Source: Lachnospiraceae bacterium (lineage in GTDB: Bacteria > Bacillota > Clostridia > Lachnospirales > Lachnospiraceae). From it: a DNA stretch of 7,322 bases. Position numbers and translations under genes: made by a program. Below, in pieces: positions 1-6,773 of the stretch (its first letter is position 1; every line of letters begins with the position of its first letter). The stretch is taken from contig JAFOYD010000003.1 in the NCBI GenBank assembly GCA_017391545.1, positions 1 through 7,322 of the forward strand. The letters run 5' to 3'. Under the pieces are notes generated by a model. That model saw only the letters and a program-made list of their open reading frames with translations. It was not told the DNA's origin and ran no database searches.

Positions 1-1225
1 AAGACACGATCTTTGAGTAGATTGCCTCTCCTCCAAAGTAAGCAGATGTCTCGTTGTATGCATCGCTGTCAGCTGCAGGAAGATAGGTTGCGATTGCGCC
101 TAAATCCTTTAAGATGCTGTCATAGAACTCTGTGCTGCCAGCCCATGTTGTCTTGAAGAAATCAACGGCAAGGTCATAGTTGTCGCATGTAGAAGCAACT
201 GCCCATGTAGAACCACCCTGTGCGGAATAATTTGTAGCGCCTGCATAGTCATTTAATTTCGGCATGTTGGTCACTGCCCAGTTGCCCTCCTGCTCTGTCT
301 GGTCTGTAGACATGATTGTTGCACAGATCCATGAACCGTTGATTGTTCCGACAACTGCACCGTTGTTGATGGAACCCTGATATCCGGACCAGTCTGTCTG
401 TTCCTGAAGAACGCCTGCCTTGATCAGGTCCATATATACATTCATGGCTTCCTTGAGTCCTTCATTGCCGACCAAAGAAATATTTCCATTTTCGTCAAAT
501 ACAGAAATTCCTGCTGACTGCAAGATCATATTCAACAAATCCGGCTCGCCCTGTACATTGGTAAGCATCGGCATACCTGTCTTGTCAAGCACATCCTTAC
601 CGATGGTAATGAACTCATCCCATGTGATATCTGTCAGGTCATCAATGGTGTAGCCTGCCTGCTCAAGGTAATCGGTACGATAACATGCAATAACTGTGTT
701 GCTATCGTATGGAACACCATAATTTTTGCCATCTCTAACGGAGTTTGCTACCTTAGAAGCTGCAAAATCGTCAAAAGGAATGCCGGAATCTGTCAGATCT
801 GCAAATACATCCGGGTAATTCTGTAAGTATTTTGCAAATACCTGGTCATCCATCAGGAAGATATCAGGAAGTGCATCGAGTTCTCCACTCATAGCATAGG
901 TCTGAACCAGTGTCTGGATATCGCTTGAAACAGTCTCCTGTACCTCGATGGAAACGCCGGGATGATCTGCCTCATAAATCTCCCCTGCCTTCTTCATGGC
1001 ATCTACATTGAAGGAATCCCAGCACCAGACGGTCAGTGTCTGTGCATCATCCGCAGCAGTACCTGCTGAAGCATCCTCTGTTGCGGCAGTCTCTGCCTTT
1101 GTATCTGTTGCCGTCGCATTTGCAGAGGTATCTGCTGATGCCCCTGTATTCTGTGAGCTTCCACATCCTGCAAGTGATGCTACCATCGCTGCTGACAATG
1201 CCAAACTAATTAATTTTCTTTTCAT
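1..1225 (-). CDS. Sugar-type ABC transporter extracellular solute-binding lipoprotein, 3' end cut by the left edge
   Basis: The frame opens at ATG 1225 and stays open for 408 codons to the window edge, so the stop lies outside. The N-terminus is a lipoprotein signal peptide: MKRK, a hydrophobic core, then the lipobox LAGC with the lipidated Cys at residue 21. Residues 22-62 form a long Ala/Thr/Ser/Asp low-complexity tether. From residue 63 the protein looks like an extracellular solute-binding protein of the family 1 (CUT1 sugar) type: TLTVWCWD (63-70), LPDIFLMDD (119-127), YGVPYDS (169-175), TWDEFITIG (201-209), NGSWI (296-300) and a GG-S-TWAV block near 337-343. It would capture a ligand, probably a mono- or oligosaccharide, outside the membrane for an ABC importer whose permeases probably lie past the left edge. 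It is a paralogue of the lipoprotein at 1390-2688; comparison with it suggests about 50 C-terminal residues are missing. The start is supported by GGGAGG 8 nt upstream. The ligand cannot be told from sequence. Confidence 0.93.
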   Translation of the reverse strand, partial: MKRKLISLALSAAMVASLAGCGSSQNTGASADTSANATATDTKAETAATEDASAGTAADDAQTLTVWCWDSFNVDAMKKAGEIYEADHPGVSIEVQETVSSDIQTLVQTYAMSGELDALPDIFLMDDQVFAKYLQNYPDVFADLTDSGIPFDDFAASKVANSVRDGKNYGVPYDSNTVIACYRTDYLEQAGYTIDDLTDITWDEFITIGKDVLDKTGMPMLTNVQGEPDLLNMILQSAGISVFDENGNISLVGNEGLKEAMNVYMDLIKAGVLQEQTDWSGYQGSINNGAVVGTINGSWICATIMSTDQTEQEGNWAVTNMPKLNDYAGATNYSAQGGSTWAVASTCDNYDLAVDFFKTTWAGSTEFYDSILKDLGAIATYLPAADSDAYNETSAYFGGEAIYSKIVS

Positions 1226-1233
1226 TAAAATAA

Positions 1234-1239
1234 CCTCCC
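1234..1239 (-). promoter_or_regulatory. Strong ribosome binding site of the left-edge lipoprotein gene
   Basis: GGGAGG stands 8 nt before ATG 1225, a near-ideal Shine-Dalgarno sequence. It fixes the start, which also gives an intact lipoprotein signal peptide. The 3' arm of the inverted repeat ends immediately upstream of it. Confidence 0.85.
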
Positions 1240-1298
1240 ATGAAATATTCGTAGTTTTTTGTTTGTTTTGATGCACTTAGCTTACCACGATATTTCAT
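1240..1298 (-). repeat. Imperfect inverted repeat in the probable 5' leader
   Basis: The plus-strand arm at 1240-1252 (ATGAAATATTCGT) is the reverse complement of the arm at 1287-1298 (ACGATATTTCAT) apart from one bulged base. The arms pair over 12 positions around a 34-base spacer that is A-rich in the minus-strand sense. If transcription begins upstream of 1298, the leader could fold into a 12-bp, AT-rich stem whose 3' arm ends directly at the GGGAGG ribosome binding site. It lacks the GC content and T-run of a terminator. It could be an mRNA-stabilising or translation-affecting stem, a DNA operator, or chance. Confidence 0.4.
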
Positions 1299-1303
1299 AA
1301 AAG

Positions 1304-1322
1304 GTTTAGAAATAAGTTTAGA
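1304..1322 (-). repeat. Pair of 7-bp direct repeats, possible regulator-binding site
   Basis: On the minus strand TCTAAAC occurs at 1322-1316 and again at 1310-1304, 12 bp apart start to start. A longer copy of the second unit, tttagaaat on the plus strand, recurs at 1369-1377. A further pair, AAAATTA on the minus strand, lies just upstream at 1340-1334 and 1330-1324, 10 bp apart. AraC-type regulators bind direct repeats, but usually about 20 bp apart, so the fit is imperfect. In such AT-rich DNA short repeats also arise by chance. Confidence 0.3.
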
Positions 1323-1389
1323 GTAATTTTACATAATTTTGGATTTTTTCATTTTTACTTGGACTATTTTTAGAAATCTGTAACAATTT

Positions 1390-2688
1390 TTACTCCCTGA
1401 CCAAAGCGTCCGCTTTCATCTGCGCCCGTTCAAGCGCCATGTCAATTTCTCCATTTGTAAGGACATTTTGAAACTCTGCCTCAACAATATTTTCAATATC
1501 ATATGTCTTGCTGCCATAATTGACGACCGGAATCTCACCGGCAAGCCCGGTCAGGAATTTTGTCACCTTCTGACCACCAAAAAATTCATCACCAACCTCA
1601 TAATTTGTATAGACCTCAGGATCTTTTACGGCAGGAATCACGCCGATCTGTGTGATCAGCTGATCCATAAACGCATCATTGTCTGCAAACATCTCCAGCA
1701 AAAAAGAAGTCGCCTCTGAGGAACCGGATGAATTTTTCATAATGTACCAGGAACTGCCTCCGACATTGGAAGCAGACACTGCATTTTGATCGCCTGCCAC
1801 AACAGGTATCGGTGCCACCCTCCAGAGACCGGACTGCTCCTTCACCTCTTTGATGTTTGAGATGATCCAGCTCCCGCTTGGGACACAGGCAACCTCTCCA
1901 TTCTGAAACGCTGATATGAACTCATTCCATCCGTTCACACTCTTCGCAGCATTCGTATCAAGCAGTCTTTTGTAAATATCAAGTCCCTGCCGGAGTGCTT
2001 CATTTTCTGCAATATCAGCCTTGTTACCTTCCCTGTCCACATACCAGCTTCCACTGCTCTGCATGATGAGACGAAGCACTGGAAAATCAGACGGGTCAAG
2101 TGTCAGCATGGAAACTCCTGTCTGCTGATAGACCTGCTCTCCAATCGTAATAAATTCATCCCACGTAAGCTGCTGCAGGTCGCTTTCTTCAAAGCCTGCC
2201 TGCTCCAGAATATCGATGCGGTAGAACAGCGCTGCGGCACCACTGTCAAAAGGGATCCCGTAGCTATGTCCGTTTCTGGAGCACAGACTGGTCTTATAAT
2301 CAGCAAACTTTCCATAATCGACCAGATCCGTCAGATCGACAAATTCATCCTCATACAGGGAAAGCACATCCTGCACATCGTAGTCCTCCAGCATAATGAT
2401 ATCCGGAAGTTTTTCATAGGCTTTCGCAGACAGGATATTTTTGGTATCAGAAAGGATTTCCTCTCTCTCCTTGGTCTCAACAATGATGTTTACCGAATCA
2501 TTACTGTCCATGTACGCTTCTGCTGCCAGCTTCGCCGCCTTGACATTAAATGTCTCATCCCATGTCCAGATCACAATCTCTTTCTGGGCAGGTTCTGTTT
2601 CCTGTGCCTGCTGTACTGCGCCTTCGCATCCTGTCAGTACTACCATAATACATAAGAGGATATACCAAAAAATGCACTTTCTTTTCAT
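1390..2688 (-). CDS. Sugar-type extracellular solute-binding lipoprotein, probable ligand sensor for the adjacent kinase
   Basis: This is a 432-residue complete protein. ATG 2688 is chosen over an in-frame upstream start at 2742 because it gives a clean lipoprotein signal peptide (MKRK, hydrophobic core, lipobox LTGC, Cys21) and has AGGGGA 6 nt upstream. The tether after the Cys is short, about 15 residues (22-36). The remainder matches family 1 solute-binding proteins: IVIWTWD (38-44), LPDIIMLEDYD (94-104), YGIPFDSG (143-150), TWDEFITIG (175-183), SGSWI (271-275), GGSSWYI (310-316) and FFGG (369-372). Its start overlaps the kinase stop by 4 bp (ATGA), so the two are probably translationally coupled. 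No ABC permease follows it directly. Tight coupling to a YesM/YesN pair suggests it presents its ligand to the kinase, as AraP does to AraS in Geobacillus; this role is inferred. It could equally serve transport, or do both. The ligand is unknown. Confidence 0.92.
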   Translation of the reverse strand: MKRKCIFWYILLCIMVVLTGCEGAVQQAQETEPAQKEIVIWTWDETFNVKAAKLAAEAYMDSNDSVNIIVETKEREEILSDTKNILSAKAYEKLPDIIMLEDYDVQDVLSLYEDEFVDLTDLVDYGKFADYKTSLCSRNGHSYGIPFDSGAAALFYRIDILEQAGFEESDLQQLTWDEFITIGEQVYQQTGVSMLTLDPSDFPVLRLIMQSSGSWYVDREGNKADIAENEALRQGLDIYKRLLDTNAAKSVNGWNEFISAFQNGEVACVPSGSWIISNIKEVKEQSGLWRVAPIPVVAGDQNAVSASNVGGSSWYIMKNSSGSSEATSFLLEMFADNDAFMDQLITQIGVIPAVKDPEVYTNYEVGDEFFGGQKVTKFLTGLAGEIPVVNYGSKTYDIENIVEAEFQNVLTNGEIDMALERAQMKADALVRE

Positions 2689-4496
2689 TCTGATTCCCCT
2701 TTCTGATGGTCTGTCCGAAATGGCAGTAAAATTCTCACACATGTTCCTTTGTTCTCACTGCTTTCCATTGTGATTCCATAGGAATCACCATACAAAAGCT
2801 TTAACCGTTCATGTACATTGTGGATGCCGATGCCCGAATAATGCTCTTTGGAGGTTTCCTTTGACACTGCCTGTGCCGCGTCCTCCTGTCTCATTCCCAC
2901 ACCGTCATCCACAATCTTAATCTCAAGATCCTGCTCCTTCTGCCTGACAAAAATCTCTATCCTTCCTCTCATTCCGGATGGAAATGCATGAAAATACGCG
3001 TTCTCGATAAAGGGCTGAAGAATCATTTTCGGCAGCAGACAATCATTACAGCCCGGAGACACATAATACTCCACACTGACTGCATCACCATATCTTGTCT
3101 GGTTGATCAGGACATAATTGTGAAGATTTACAAGCTCCTGCTCCATTGTAATAAATTCATCCGTATTGCTGATAGTGTTCCTAAGAAGCTGTATGAACGC
3201 ATCAATTGTCGCAATTGTCTTTTCCTGATTGTTCTGGTAGACCAGCCATTTGATACTTGCAAGAGTATTGTACACATAGTGCGGATTGATCTGCATCTGC
3301 AGCGCCTTAATCTCCGATTTTCTCCGCTCCTTTTCCGTTTCCAACAGCTGGTCGATGTATTTTCTGATATCATCAAGCATATAGTTGTAGGTGGTCGCAA
3401 GCTCCTGCACCTCGACCGTGCCCTCTACGGGCATATACTGTGTGAACTCCCCGTCACGTGCCAGTGACATTTTTCCAACCAGCTTTGACAGCGGATCGAG
3501 TGTGCGTCTTGCCATCACAATACATGCCGTCAAAATCAGCACCCCGATCACAATACATACGAAAATCAAAAGCGGCATATTATACAGGTTTGCAAGTGCC
3601 TTGTCATTGTCCAGAATGCCATATATAGAGCAGCCAAGATATGGAAGTTCTTTTTTCATCACAGTATGACTATTTCCATCGATCGCTGCAATCCATCGGT
3701 CACCTGATGTTCTGTGAACAGCATCCTGATACCATTCTTCGGTCATCTGCTTTCCTGACATGTCGCTGTCACTGGAACCCATCACAATACCATCATCACT
3801 CACCATATAAAATGACGAATACTCACTGACAAAGAAATCATAGTATTCCTTGATATCCTCACTTGTCAGTGTCACGAGCATGACTGCATAGACTTCCTTA
3901 CTTTCACTGTAATATAGCGCCTTAGAAGCTACAATGACATCTGTATTTTTTGAAGTCGCAGTGTACGCCCCTCTTGAAAAGGTATACTGCAGGGAATCCT
4001 TGTCCTTCAATGCATTTTGCACTGCACTGCTTTTCATGATTTCTTCGTCACTTAGGGAAATCGTCTCTGTCCTTGACAGATAGTGCTTGCCGTTCATTCC
4101 AAACACCAGAATATTTAGTCGGTCAAGCTCCGAAGCCTTGCTCTGCTCAAGGTCACGCTCCATCTGATAAATATTCTGGAAATTCTGAACATTATCCAGC
4201 TGTCCGTCATCGTGAAAATACAGTCGGAATGCCCAGCTGCTGTCAATTGCTGCCGCAATATCCTGCAGCCTGTCATTGAGCTCGAGAAACTTATTCTCAA
4301 TCTCATCAAATACCTTTTCCTGCGATGTACCATAAGTTTCGGTAAAAGCCCTCTTTGACATTGCCAGTACAACGCTGCTGATAATCACTGCGAGAATACC
4401 AATTCCCATCAGGACAAGCAGCGTGATATTTCCAAAAAGACTGTTCCAAAAATGCTCTGACCTGATACTTTTTAAATATTTCCTGACCTTTTCCAT
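2685..4496 (-). CDS. YesM-type membrane sensor histidine kinase
   Basis: This 603-residue kinase has the layout of the YesM (LytS-related, His_kinase plus HATPase_c) family. A first membrane segment spans about residues 23-46. An extracellular sensor region of about 260 residues (47-305), probably Cache-like, follows. The second membrane segment is about 306-329, then a HAMP region (about 330-383) and a short coiled linker. The phosphoacceptor block is ALQMQINPHYVYNTL (398-412) with His406. The ATP-binding domain shows an N-box LQPFIENA (493-500, Asn499), a G1 box DDGVGM (530-535) and a G2 box GIGIHNVHERL (555-565), so it appears catalytically intact. It would sense an extracellular signal, directly or through the neighbouring lipoprotein, and phosphorylate the response regulator at 4472-6010. 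Its first 25 bp overlap the regulator gene and its stop overlaps the lipoprotein start, which indicates one transcript. GGGAAGGA about 10 nt upstream supports ATG 4496. Confidence 0.95.
   Translation of the reverse strand: MEKVRKYLKSIRSEHFWNSLFGNITLLVLMGIGILAVIISSVVLAMSKRAFTETYGTSQEKVFDEIENKFLELNDRLQDIAAAIDSSWAFRLYFHDDGQLDNVQNFQNIYQMERDLEQSKASELDRLNILVFGMNGKHYLSRTETISLSDEEIMKSSAVQNALKDKDSLQYTFSRGAYTATSKNTDVIVASKALYYSESKEVYAVMLVTLTSEDIKEYYDFFVSEYSSFYMVSDDGIVMGSSDSDMSGKQMTEEWYQDAVHRTSGDRWIAAIDGNSHTVMKKELPYLGCSIYGILDNDKALANLYNMPLLIFVCIVIGVLILTACIVMARRTLDPLSKLVGKMSLARDGEFTQYMPVEGTVEVQELATTYNYMLDDIRKYIDQLLETEKERRKSEIKALQMQINPHYVYNTLASIKWLVYQNNQEKTIATIDAFIQLLRNTISNTDEFITMEQELVNLHNYVLINQTRYGDAVSVEYYVSPGCNDCLLPKMILQPFIENAYFHAFPSGMRGRIEIFVRQKEQDLEIKIVDDGVGMRQEDAAQAVSKETSKEHYSGIGIHNVHERLKLLYGDSYGITMESSENKGTCVRILLPFRTDHQKGESE
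2695..2700 (-). promoter_or_regulatory. Ribosome binding site of the sensor lipoprotein, inside the kinase gene
   Basis: AGGGGA lies 6 nt before ATG 2688, within the last codons of the kinase. It selects this start over the upstream in-frame ATG at 2742, which would add 18 residues ahead of the signal peptide. Confidence 0.75.
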
Positions 4497-6010
4497 TCAG
4501 ACGGTGTCCTTCCCGTTATCTTTTTGAATACTCTGCAAAAATAGCTGTGATCTGCGTAACCTACCTGACTTCCAACCTCCGCGATCGGCAGTCCGGTCTC
4601 CTTCAAGAGCTTGCATGCCTGCTCAATACGGATGCGGTTGAGATAGTCATTGAAACCTTCCTTCATCTCCTGGTTAAAATAGGATGACAGATACGAATAA
4701 TTGAGATTAAATACCCTGCTTAGATCTGCAAGCTTCAAATCTTCCTGATAATTCTGTGATATATAGTGCAACAACCGCTCCATGCGATCATCCTCCGGAA
4801 CCGTTCTGCTGCCGGAAAGTTCCTTAAGCTCCTGCATGATCTCCTTTATGGCCTGCCCGTACGCTTCTGCATAGGATACCTCATTGATCCGTGAGAAAAA
4901 GTCATAACGCTTGTCATCGACCTCACTGTCTGACAATCCGATGTGCTCCAGAAAGTGATAGACCATGTTCTTCATCTGATTTTTCAATCCATACACATCC
5001 GCCTGTGCCTTGATACAACTCTCACTATAGTCAGTCAGCATATCAGCTGCCTTCTCATACTGCTTTCCGCCAAGCAAATGATTGTAAGCCGTAAAATCAA
5101 ATTTTTCCTTTTTGGCTCTGACACTGGCATAATCCAGATTCTCAGCCATGAGCATTTGCACGCCCTGATAATAAAATGCCTTGTACACATTCGGCGCGAT
5201 ATCAGTCTGATAGACCTCAAGAATCTGCCGAAAAGACAAAAACCGTCTGCTGCACACGCCAAAGAGGGTTTCACAGATATCATGCAGCTTATCATTCAGC
5301 GATTTTAACTGCAAAACAACACTCCTGTCTCTGTCATCGCCATAATTGAGCACGATACATGCCGTCTCTTCCCGCAGCATCATCAACAGCCAATCCATAT
5401 CAGCAAAATCCTGCAGCTCACGCTCCAGCTTTTTAAACAGCATTTCTGTTATACTGACCCTTGCTGCGTTTTCTTTTCTAATATTTACGGCAAAGATCCG
5501 ATAACATGTGTAGTGAAAATATCCGGAAAGCTCCTCGGAAGGCAGATTCATATCCTGACCGATCAGATACCGCTCCAGCTTTCGTTCGATTCCATCCCTT
5601 TGTGCTCCTGCAGTTTCATTTGAAATACAATAATCCGGAATACGCGCAACTGCTTTTTTCAATGTTTTTAAAAGCTCCTGCGGTGTCAGTGTCGGCTTCA
5701 GAATATAATCGACTGCACCGTTCATCAGTGTATTTTTGACAAATTCGAACTTATCATATCCACTTAGGATAATCAGCTGAATATTGGGATATGTCTCGTG
5801 AATGATTTGGGAAAAGTCCACTCCGTCCAGCACAGGCATGACAATATCACTGATAATGATATGTGGCTGCAGCTTTTCCACAAGCTCCATTGCCTCCTGC
5901 CCATTGGAAGCTTCACCGACGATTTCAAAACCTTCACTTTCCCAATTGATGATGTATTTCAATCCCTGTCTCATGATAAATTCATCATCTGCAATCAATA
6001 CCTTTATCAT
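4472..6010 (-). CDS. YesN-type response regulator with AraC-family DNA-binding domain
   Basis: This is a 512-residue transcription regulator. The receiver domain (about 1-120) shows the acidic pair Asp8/Asp9, the phosphoacceptor Asp55 in ISDIVMPVLDG, Ser83 in LSGYD, and Lys105 in DYILKP, so all the expected switch residues are present. A long middle region (about 125-405), helical and poorly conserved, is usual for YesN proteins. The C-terminal AraC-type double helix-turn-helix covers about 408-507, with the LADLSRVFNLNYSYLSSYF and VGYADHSYFCRVFKKITGRTP blocks. ATG 6010 is chosen because the family begins MxKVLIADDE; the frame is open further upstream, but that would run into the ATPase gene. 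AGGAG stands 11 nt upstream, slightly far. Its partner is the kinase encoded next, with which it overlaps by 25 bp. Likely targets are its own operon or the promoter region at 1226-1389; the target is inferred. Confidence 0.95.
   Translation of the reverse strand: MIKVLIADDEFIMRQGLKYIINWESEGFEIVGEASNGQEAMELVEKLQPHIIISDIVMPVLDGVDFSQIIHETYPNIQLIILSGYDKFEFVKNTLMNGAVDYILKPTLTPQELLKTLKKAVARIPDYCISNETAGAQRDGIERKLERYLIGQDMNLPSEELSGYFHYTCYRIFAVNIRKENAARVSITEMLFKKLERELQDFADMDWLLMMLREETACIVLNYGDDRDRSVVLQLKSLNDKLHDICETLFGVCSRRFLSFRQILEVYQTDIAPNVYKAFYYQGVQMLMAENLDYASVRAKKEKFDFTAYNHLLGGKQYEKAADMLTDYSESCIKAQADVYGLKNQMKNMVYHFLEHIGLSDSEVDDKRYDFFSRINEVSYAEAYGQAIKEIMQELKELSGSRTVPEDDRMERLLHYISQNYQEDLKLADLSRVFNLNYSYLSSYFNQEMKEGFNDYLNRIRIEQACKLLKETGLPIAEVGSQVGYADHSYFCRVFKKITGRTPSEWKRSGNI
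4507..4514 (-). promoter_or_regulatory. Ribosome binding site of the kinase, nested in the regulator gene
   Basis: GGGAAGGA lies 10 nt before ATG 4496 and inside the last codons of the response regulator (residues Gly-Arg-Thr of its C-terminal end). This supports the overlapping start of the kinase. Confidence 0.7.
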
Positions 6011-6021
6011 GGCTACATCTA

Positions 6022-6026
6022 CTCCT
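6022..6026 (-). promoter_or_regulatory. Ribosome binding site of the response regulator
   Basis: AGGAG lies 11 nt before ATG 6010 in the 22-nt gap after the ATPase stop (TAG at 6035-6033). The gap has no room for a terminator, and none is seen, so the regulator is probably read from the transporter transcript unless a promoter lies inside the ATPase gene. Confidence 0.6.
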
Positions 6027-6032
6027 GTTCCA

Positions 6033-6773
6033 CTACAGCACCTTTGATAAAAATTCCTGCAATCTCTGGCTTTTCGGTGCCCCAAATACTTCCTCGGGTG
6101 TTCCTTCCTCTGCGATCACACCTTCGTTGATGAACATGACGCGGTTTGCAACCTCTCTGGCAAAGCCCATCTCATGTGTGACCACGACCATCGTCATGCC
6201 GTTTACTGCCAGATCCTTCATCAGCTGCAATACCTCGCCGACCATCTCCGGGTCAAGTGCCGAGGTCGGCTCATCAAATAAAATGATGTCCGGATTCATT
6301 GCAAGAGAACGAATGATTGCGATTCGCTGTTTCTGTCCTCCTGAAAGCTGTGACGGATATGCATCAGCCTTGTCTGCCAATCCGATTCGCCCCAGCAGTT
6401 CATCCGCCTTTTTTGCTGCCTCCTCCTGTGTCATCAGTTTTAATTTCACAGGTGCCAGCATGATATTTTGTTTAATTGTCATATTGGGAAACAGATTGAA
6501 CTGCTGGAAGACCATGCCGATTTTCTCACGTACACGGTTGATGTCAACCTTTTTGTCCGTCAGATCCGTTCCTTCAAATAAAATCTGTCCGTCTGTCGGA
6601 ACCTCCAAAAGGTTTAAGGATCGCAGGAACGTAGACTTTCCACAGCCTGACGGTCCGATCACTGCAATCACGTCACCCTTTTTAACGGTCGTACTGATTC
6701 CCTTTAACACTTCCTGTTTTTCATATGTTTTATGTAAATTTTTTACTTCCAGAATAATATTATTATCGCTCAT
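6033..6773 (-). CDS. Polar amino acid ABC transporter ATP-binding protein (GlnQ/HisP type)
   Basis: This 246-residue ATPase has the usual length for the polar amino acid uptake family and a complete motif set: Walker A GPSGCGKST (40-48), Q-loop VFQQFNLFPNMT (88-99), signature LSGGQKQR (143-150), Walker B IILFDEPTSALDP (163-175) and the switch His200 in VVVTHEMGFA. The phrases FQQFNLFPNMT and THEMGFAREVANRV are typical of GlnQ/HisP/ArtP-like subunits rather than sugar (MsmK) ATPases. It would hydrolyse ATP at the cytoplasmic face to drive amino acid import through the permease encoded immediately upstream, whose end it overlaps by 11 bp. AAGGAAG about 10 nt upstream supports ATG 6773. The exact amino acid cannot be assigned from sequence. 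Confidence 0.96.
   Translation of the reverse strand: MSDNNIILEVKNLHKTYEKQEVLKGISTTVKKGDVIAVIGPSGCGKSTFLRSLNLLEVPTDGQILFEGTDLTDKKVDINRVREKIGMVFQQFNLFPNMTIKQNIMLAPVKLKLMTQEEAAKKADELLGRIGLADKADAYPSQLSGGQKQRIAIIRSLAMNPDIILFDEPTSALDPEMVGEVLQLMKDLAVNGMTMVVVTHEMGFAREVANRVMFINEGVIAEEGTPEEVFGAPKSQRLQEFLSKVL

Larger units (their letters stand above)
1226..1389 (-). promoter_or_regulatory. Intergenic control region before the second lipoprotein gene
   Basis: This 164-bp gap is the only sizeable non-coding stretch in the window and is far more AT-rich than the flanking genes. It probably holds the promoter of the lipoprotein gene starting at 1225. Two weak minus-strand -10 candidates are visible: TAAAAT at 1331-1326 and TATGAA at 1299-1294. 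Neither has a good TTGACA-like -35 at 16-18 bp, which would fit a promoter that needs an activator such as the AraC-type regulator encoded upstream. No GC-rich hairpin followed by a T-run is seen after the stop at 1390, so I find no intrinsic terminator for the upstream gene. No convincing CcpA (cre) site was found by eye. The promoter role is inferred from the gap and its context; the exact start site is unknown. Confidence 0.5.

Noticed and set aside
996..1271. A 91-codon plus-strand frame with an Ala/Val/Ser-rich stretch resembling a secreted peptide.
   Set aside because: The composition simply mirrors the low-complexity Ala/Thr tether of the lipoprotein on the opposite strand.
1206..1298. 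A 30-codon minus-strand reading frame starting ATG 1298 and ending TAG inside the start of the second lipoprotein gene, resembling a leader peptide.
   Set aside because: No ribosome binding site precedes ATG 1298 (only AT-rich CCTTTT-type sequence), and the frame is a by-product of the inverted repeat and AT-rich leader. No run of regulatory codons is seen.
1351..1394. A 9-bp repeat (atttttact on the plus strand) at 1351-1359 and 1386-1394.
   Set aside because: It is AT-rich, one copy overlaps the stop of the upstream gene, and the spacing matches no known operator; chance is the better explanation.
6013..6018. A minimal ATG-TAG start-stop pair between the ribosome binding site and start codon of the response regulator.
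   Set aside because: It sits only 3 nt after AGGAG, too close for good initiation, and a six-base match arises easily by chance.
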